From Bacteroidales bacterium (GTDB taxonomy: Bacteria > Bacteroidota > Bacteroidia > Bacteroidales > F082): a stretch of DNA of 6,377 bases. Below the pieces are notes generated by a model. It searched no databases, was not told the DNA's origin, and was given only the letters and a program-made list of their open reading frames with translations. A program made the position numbers and the translations under genes. Below are positions 4,761 to 6,377 of the stretch, piece after piece. Within the stretch, counting starts at the first letter, position 1. Every line of letters begins with the position of its first letter. The DNA lies in NCBI GenBank assembly GCA_900771045.1, contig CAAGMM010000383.1:1-6377 (forward strand). Direction: 5' to 3'.

Positions 4761-6377
4761 ATGAAAAAGACATTCCTCATCCTCGCAGCCATGTTGTGCT
4801 GCATCATGCTCAACGCCCAGCAGCTGACGGGCGACGGTTCACAAGGCAACCCTTATCAGATCGCCACAGCGGACAACCTCGTTTGGTTCGCCAATCATGT
4901 GAACTCAGGAAACACTACTGCCTGCGCCATACTCACGGAAGACATCACGATGAACAACAATGTGTTGGACACTGACGGAAGGCCTAACGATGGTCCATTT
5001 ACAGCCTGGACCCCGATAGGCAAACCCGGCACAGACTTCGAGGGCGAGTTCGACGGCAACGGCCACACCATCAGCGGACTTTACTTCAATGACGAAAGTG
5101 TGAACAACATCGGTCTTTTCGGCAAGACAGCCAACAACGCCCATATCCACGACCTCGGCATCAGCGACAGCTACTTCTGCGGCAAAGACCACGTGGGCGG
5201 CATCTGCGGCGACTTCGCCAGCGGGCGGATTGAGAACTGCTGGAGTGAGGTGTCCATTTACGTAACTTCTGGTGACGGTGGCGGACTGACAGGCTCGGTC
5301 TATATAAATGCCGTTCTGACAAACTGCTATTCAATCTGTAATGTCAGCGGCAATGGAAGTCGCGGTCTCGTCTGTGGTGCTTTCTATGGAACAATTGAGA
5401 ACTGTTATGCCCAAAACAGAAATTCAACAGGAACAACGAGTCTGATAGGATGGACAAGTGGAGAAGGTCCCCATACAGCTACCAATGTGGAGATAAAGGA
5501 CGCCGCAGCCTTCGCTTCCGGCGAGGTGTGCTGGTTGCTCAATAACGGCGTGACGGACGGTACTCAGAAATGGTATCAGACGTTGGGCGGCACTGACAAT
5601 CTCCCTGTGTTGGACAACAGCCACGGAACTGTTTATTATGGCTACGACGGCAATGTGCTTACTTATTCAAATTCGCCACTGGTGGATCCGTCCAATAAGG
5701 CGTCGTATATTGACGCCAACGGTAATCTGCAAGTGGCCGACAACGTGACCGAAATCACGAACTCATCCTCCACGTTGAATGCAGGGTGGTATGTCGTTAC
5801 CGGTGCTGACGTGCAAACAGGCTCTCTCACCTGCAACGGCGAAGTCCACCTCATCCTCGCCGACGGCGCGAAACTCACCGCGACGGGAGATAATAACAGC
5901 TTCACTCCCGGCATCATGGTGTCAGGCACGGGCAACTCACTCGCCATTTACGGTCAAACCGCCCAATCGGGGCAGCTGATAGCGACCGGTGGAAACTACG
6001 CTGCGGGTATCGGCGGCGGAAAAGGACAGACCGGCTCCAACATCACTATCTATGGCGGTGAAATCACTGCGAGCGGCGGATTCTCGGGTGCCGGCATCGG
6101 TGGCGGAAATGGAGCTTCCGGCTCTAACATCTTCGTTGCGACCAACCTCTTAGTGAAGGCAGGCAGCAGCGAAAATCCCACCACGGTGATTACCAATACA
6201 GGCGCAGACCTTGCAAGCCAACTGGCTGGCAAACGGTATGTGACTGTCGGATCACAAAAGCATGCGGTCACATACGGCGACTACATCACAGTCAGCCCCG
6301 AATTTGCAAGCGGTGCCAATGTGGCCTGCGGCACCACAATCACCTTCACGGCGGCAGACCGCTCGGCAAATGGCTAT
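4761..6377 (+). CDS. secreted GLUG-repeat cell-surface protein (3' partial)
   Basis: The frame is open for 539 codons from the ATG at 4761 to the window edge. Residues 1-20 (MKKTFLILAAMLCCIMLNAQ) form a signal peptide ending in the NAQ typical of Bacteroidetes. There is no proper lipobox, so export by the Sec pathway to the periplasm or surface is expected. Residues 22-112 open with GDGSQGNPYQIATADNL and continue to FEGEFDGNGHTISGLYF, a common lead-in to beta-helix surface proteins. Residues 145-220 carry three GLUG-like repeats (VGGICGDFASGRIENCW, GGLTGSVYINAVLTNCY, RGLVCGAFYGTIENCY). Residues 340-470 are a second beta-rich region with two tandem 29-residue glycine-rich units. The family is usually adhesin-like or of unknown function. 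No catalytic motif is visible. The C-terminus, where a surface-anchoring or type IX sorting domain might lie, is outside the window. Confidence 0.85.
   Translation, partial: MKKTFLILAAMLCCIMLNAQQLTGDGSQGNPYQIATADNLVWFANHVNSGNTTACAILTEDITMNNNVLDTDGRPNDGPFTAWTPIGKPGTDFEGEFDGNGHTISGLYFNDESVNNIGLFGKTANNAHIHDLGISDSYFCGKDHVGGICGDFASGRIENCWSEVSIYVTSGDGGGLTGSVYINAVLTNCYSICNVSGNGSRGLVCGAFYGTIENCYAQNRNSTGTTSLIGWTSGEGPHTATNVEIKDAAAFASGEVCWLLNNGVTDGTQKWYQTLGGTDNLPVLDNSHGTVYYGYDGNVLTYSNSPLVDPSNKASYIDANGNLQVADNVTEITNSSSTLNAGWYVVTGADVQTGSLTCNGEVHLILADGAKLTATGDNNSFTPGIMVSGTGNSLAIYGQTAQSGQLIATGGNYAAGIGGGKGQTGSNITIYGGEITASGGFSGAGIGGGNGASGSNIFVATNLLVKAGSSENPTTVITNTGADLASQLAGKRYVTVGSQKHAVTYGDYITVSPEFASGANVACGTTITFTAADRSANGY
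5994..6167 (+). repeat. two tandem 87-base (29-residue) glycine-rich coding repeats
   Basis: Residues 412-440 (NYAAGIGGGKGQTGSNITI onward) and 441-469 (FSGAGIGGGNGASGSNIFV onward) of the surface protein repeat with a period of 29 residues. They share A-G-I-G-G-G-x-G-x-x-G-S-N-I near the start of each unit. The bases differ mainly at third codon positions, so the duplication is old rather than a recent slippage product. Such units probably form successive turns of a beta-solenoid. Confidence 0.7.

Noticed and set aside
1..6377. CRISPR array, tRNA, rRNA, insertion sequence ends or attachment sites.
   Set aside because: I saw no regularly spaced direct repeats, cloverleaf sequence, transposase or terminal inverted repeats anywhere in the window.

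Overview
This looks like a chromosomal fragment from an anaerobic member of the Bacteroidota, probably a gut-type Bacteroidales. The three clearest promoters match the Bacteroidetes pattern: TTTG near -33, a spacer of about 19-20 bases, and TAnnTTTG near -7. Gene starts are preceded by A-rich leaders rather than Shine-Dalgarno sequences. The last gene is a secreted GLUG-repeat protein with an N-terminus typical of the phylum. All genes I can support are on the + strand.

Layout. (1) At 1-53 is the last stretch of a gene whose reading frame ends like an HNH endonuclease. (2) At 69-599 is a compact type II toxin-antitoxin module: its own promoter, a 67-residue antitoxin, and a YafQ-like ribosome-dependent mRNA interferase with all expected active-site residues. 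The two genes overlap by one base. (3) At 665-4591 is a tightly packed six-gene operon behind one good promoter. It encodes a DRTGG-like protein, a PHP metal-dependent hydrolase, a histidine-kinase-type ATPase domain protein, a second DRTGG-like protein, an RsbW-like ATPase, and a [FeFe]-hydrogenase-related iron-sulfur protein. (4) At 4689-6377 is a new transcription unit for a secreted cell-surface protein that runs off the window.

How the operon may work. Genes of these families are known to sit beside the HydABC-type [FeFe] hydrogenases of Thermotoga and clostridia, where they are thought to sense or regulate redox state or H2. Here the last gene keeps the four cysteines that would hold an H-cluster. 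It has lost several residues of the catalytic proton path and has no PAS or kinase domain of its own. The most economical inference is a redox/H2-sensing relay: the iron-sulfur protein senses, the two stand-alone GHKL ATPase proteins transmit, perhaps by phosphorylation or partner switching, and the DRTGG and PHP proteins act as ligand-binding or hydrolytic partners. No NuoE/NuoF/HydA-type subunits are in the window, and the operon is followed directly by an unrelated surface-protein gene. The cassette therefore appears to be uncoupled from the hydrogenase it usually accompanies, at least on this side. This is the part of the window most worth following up.
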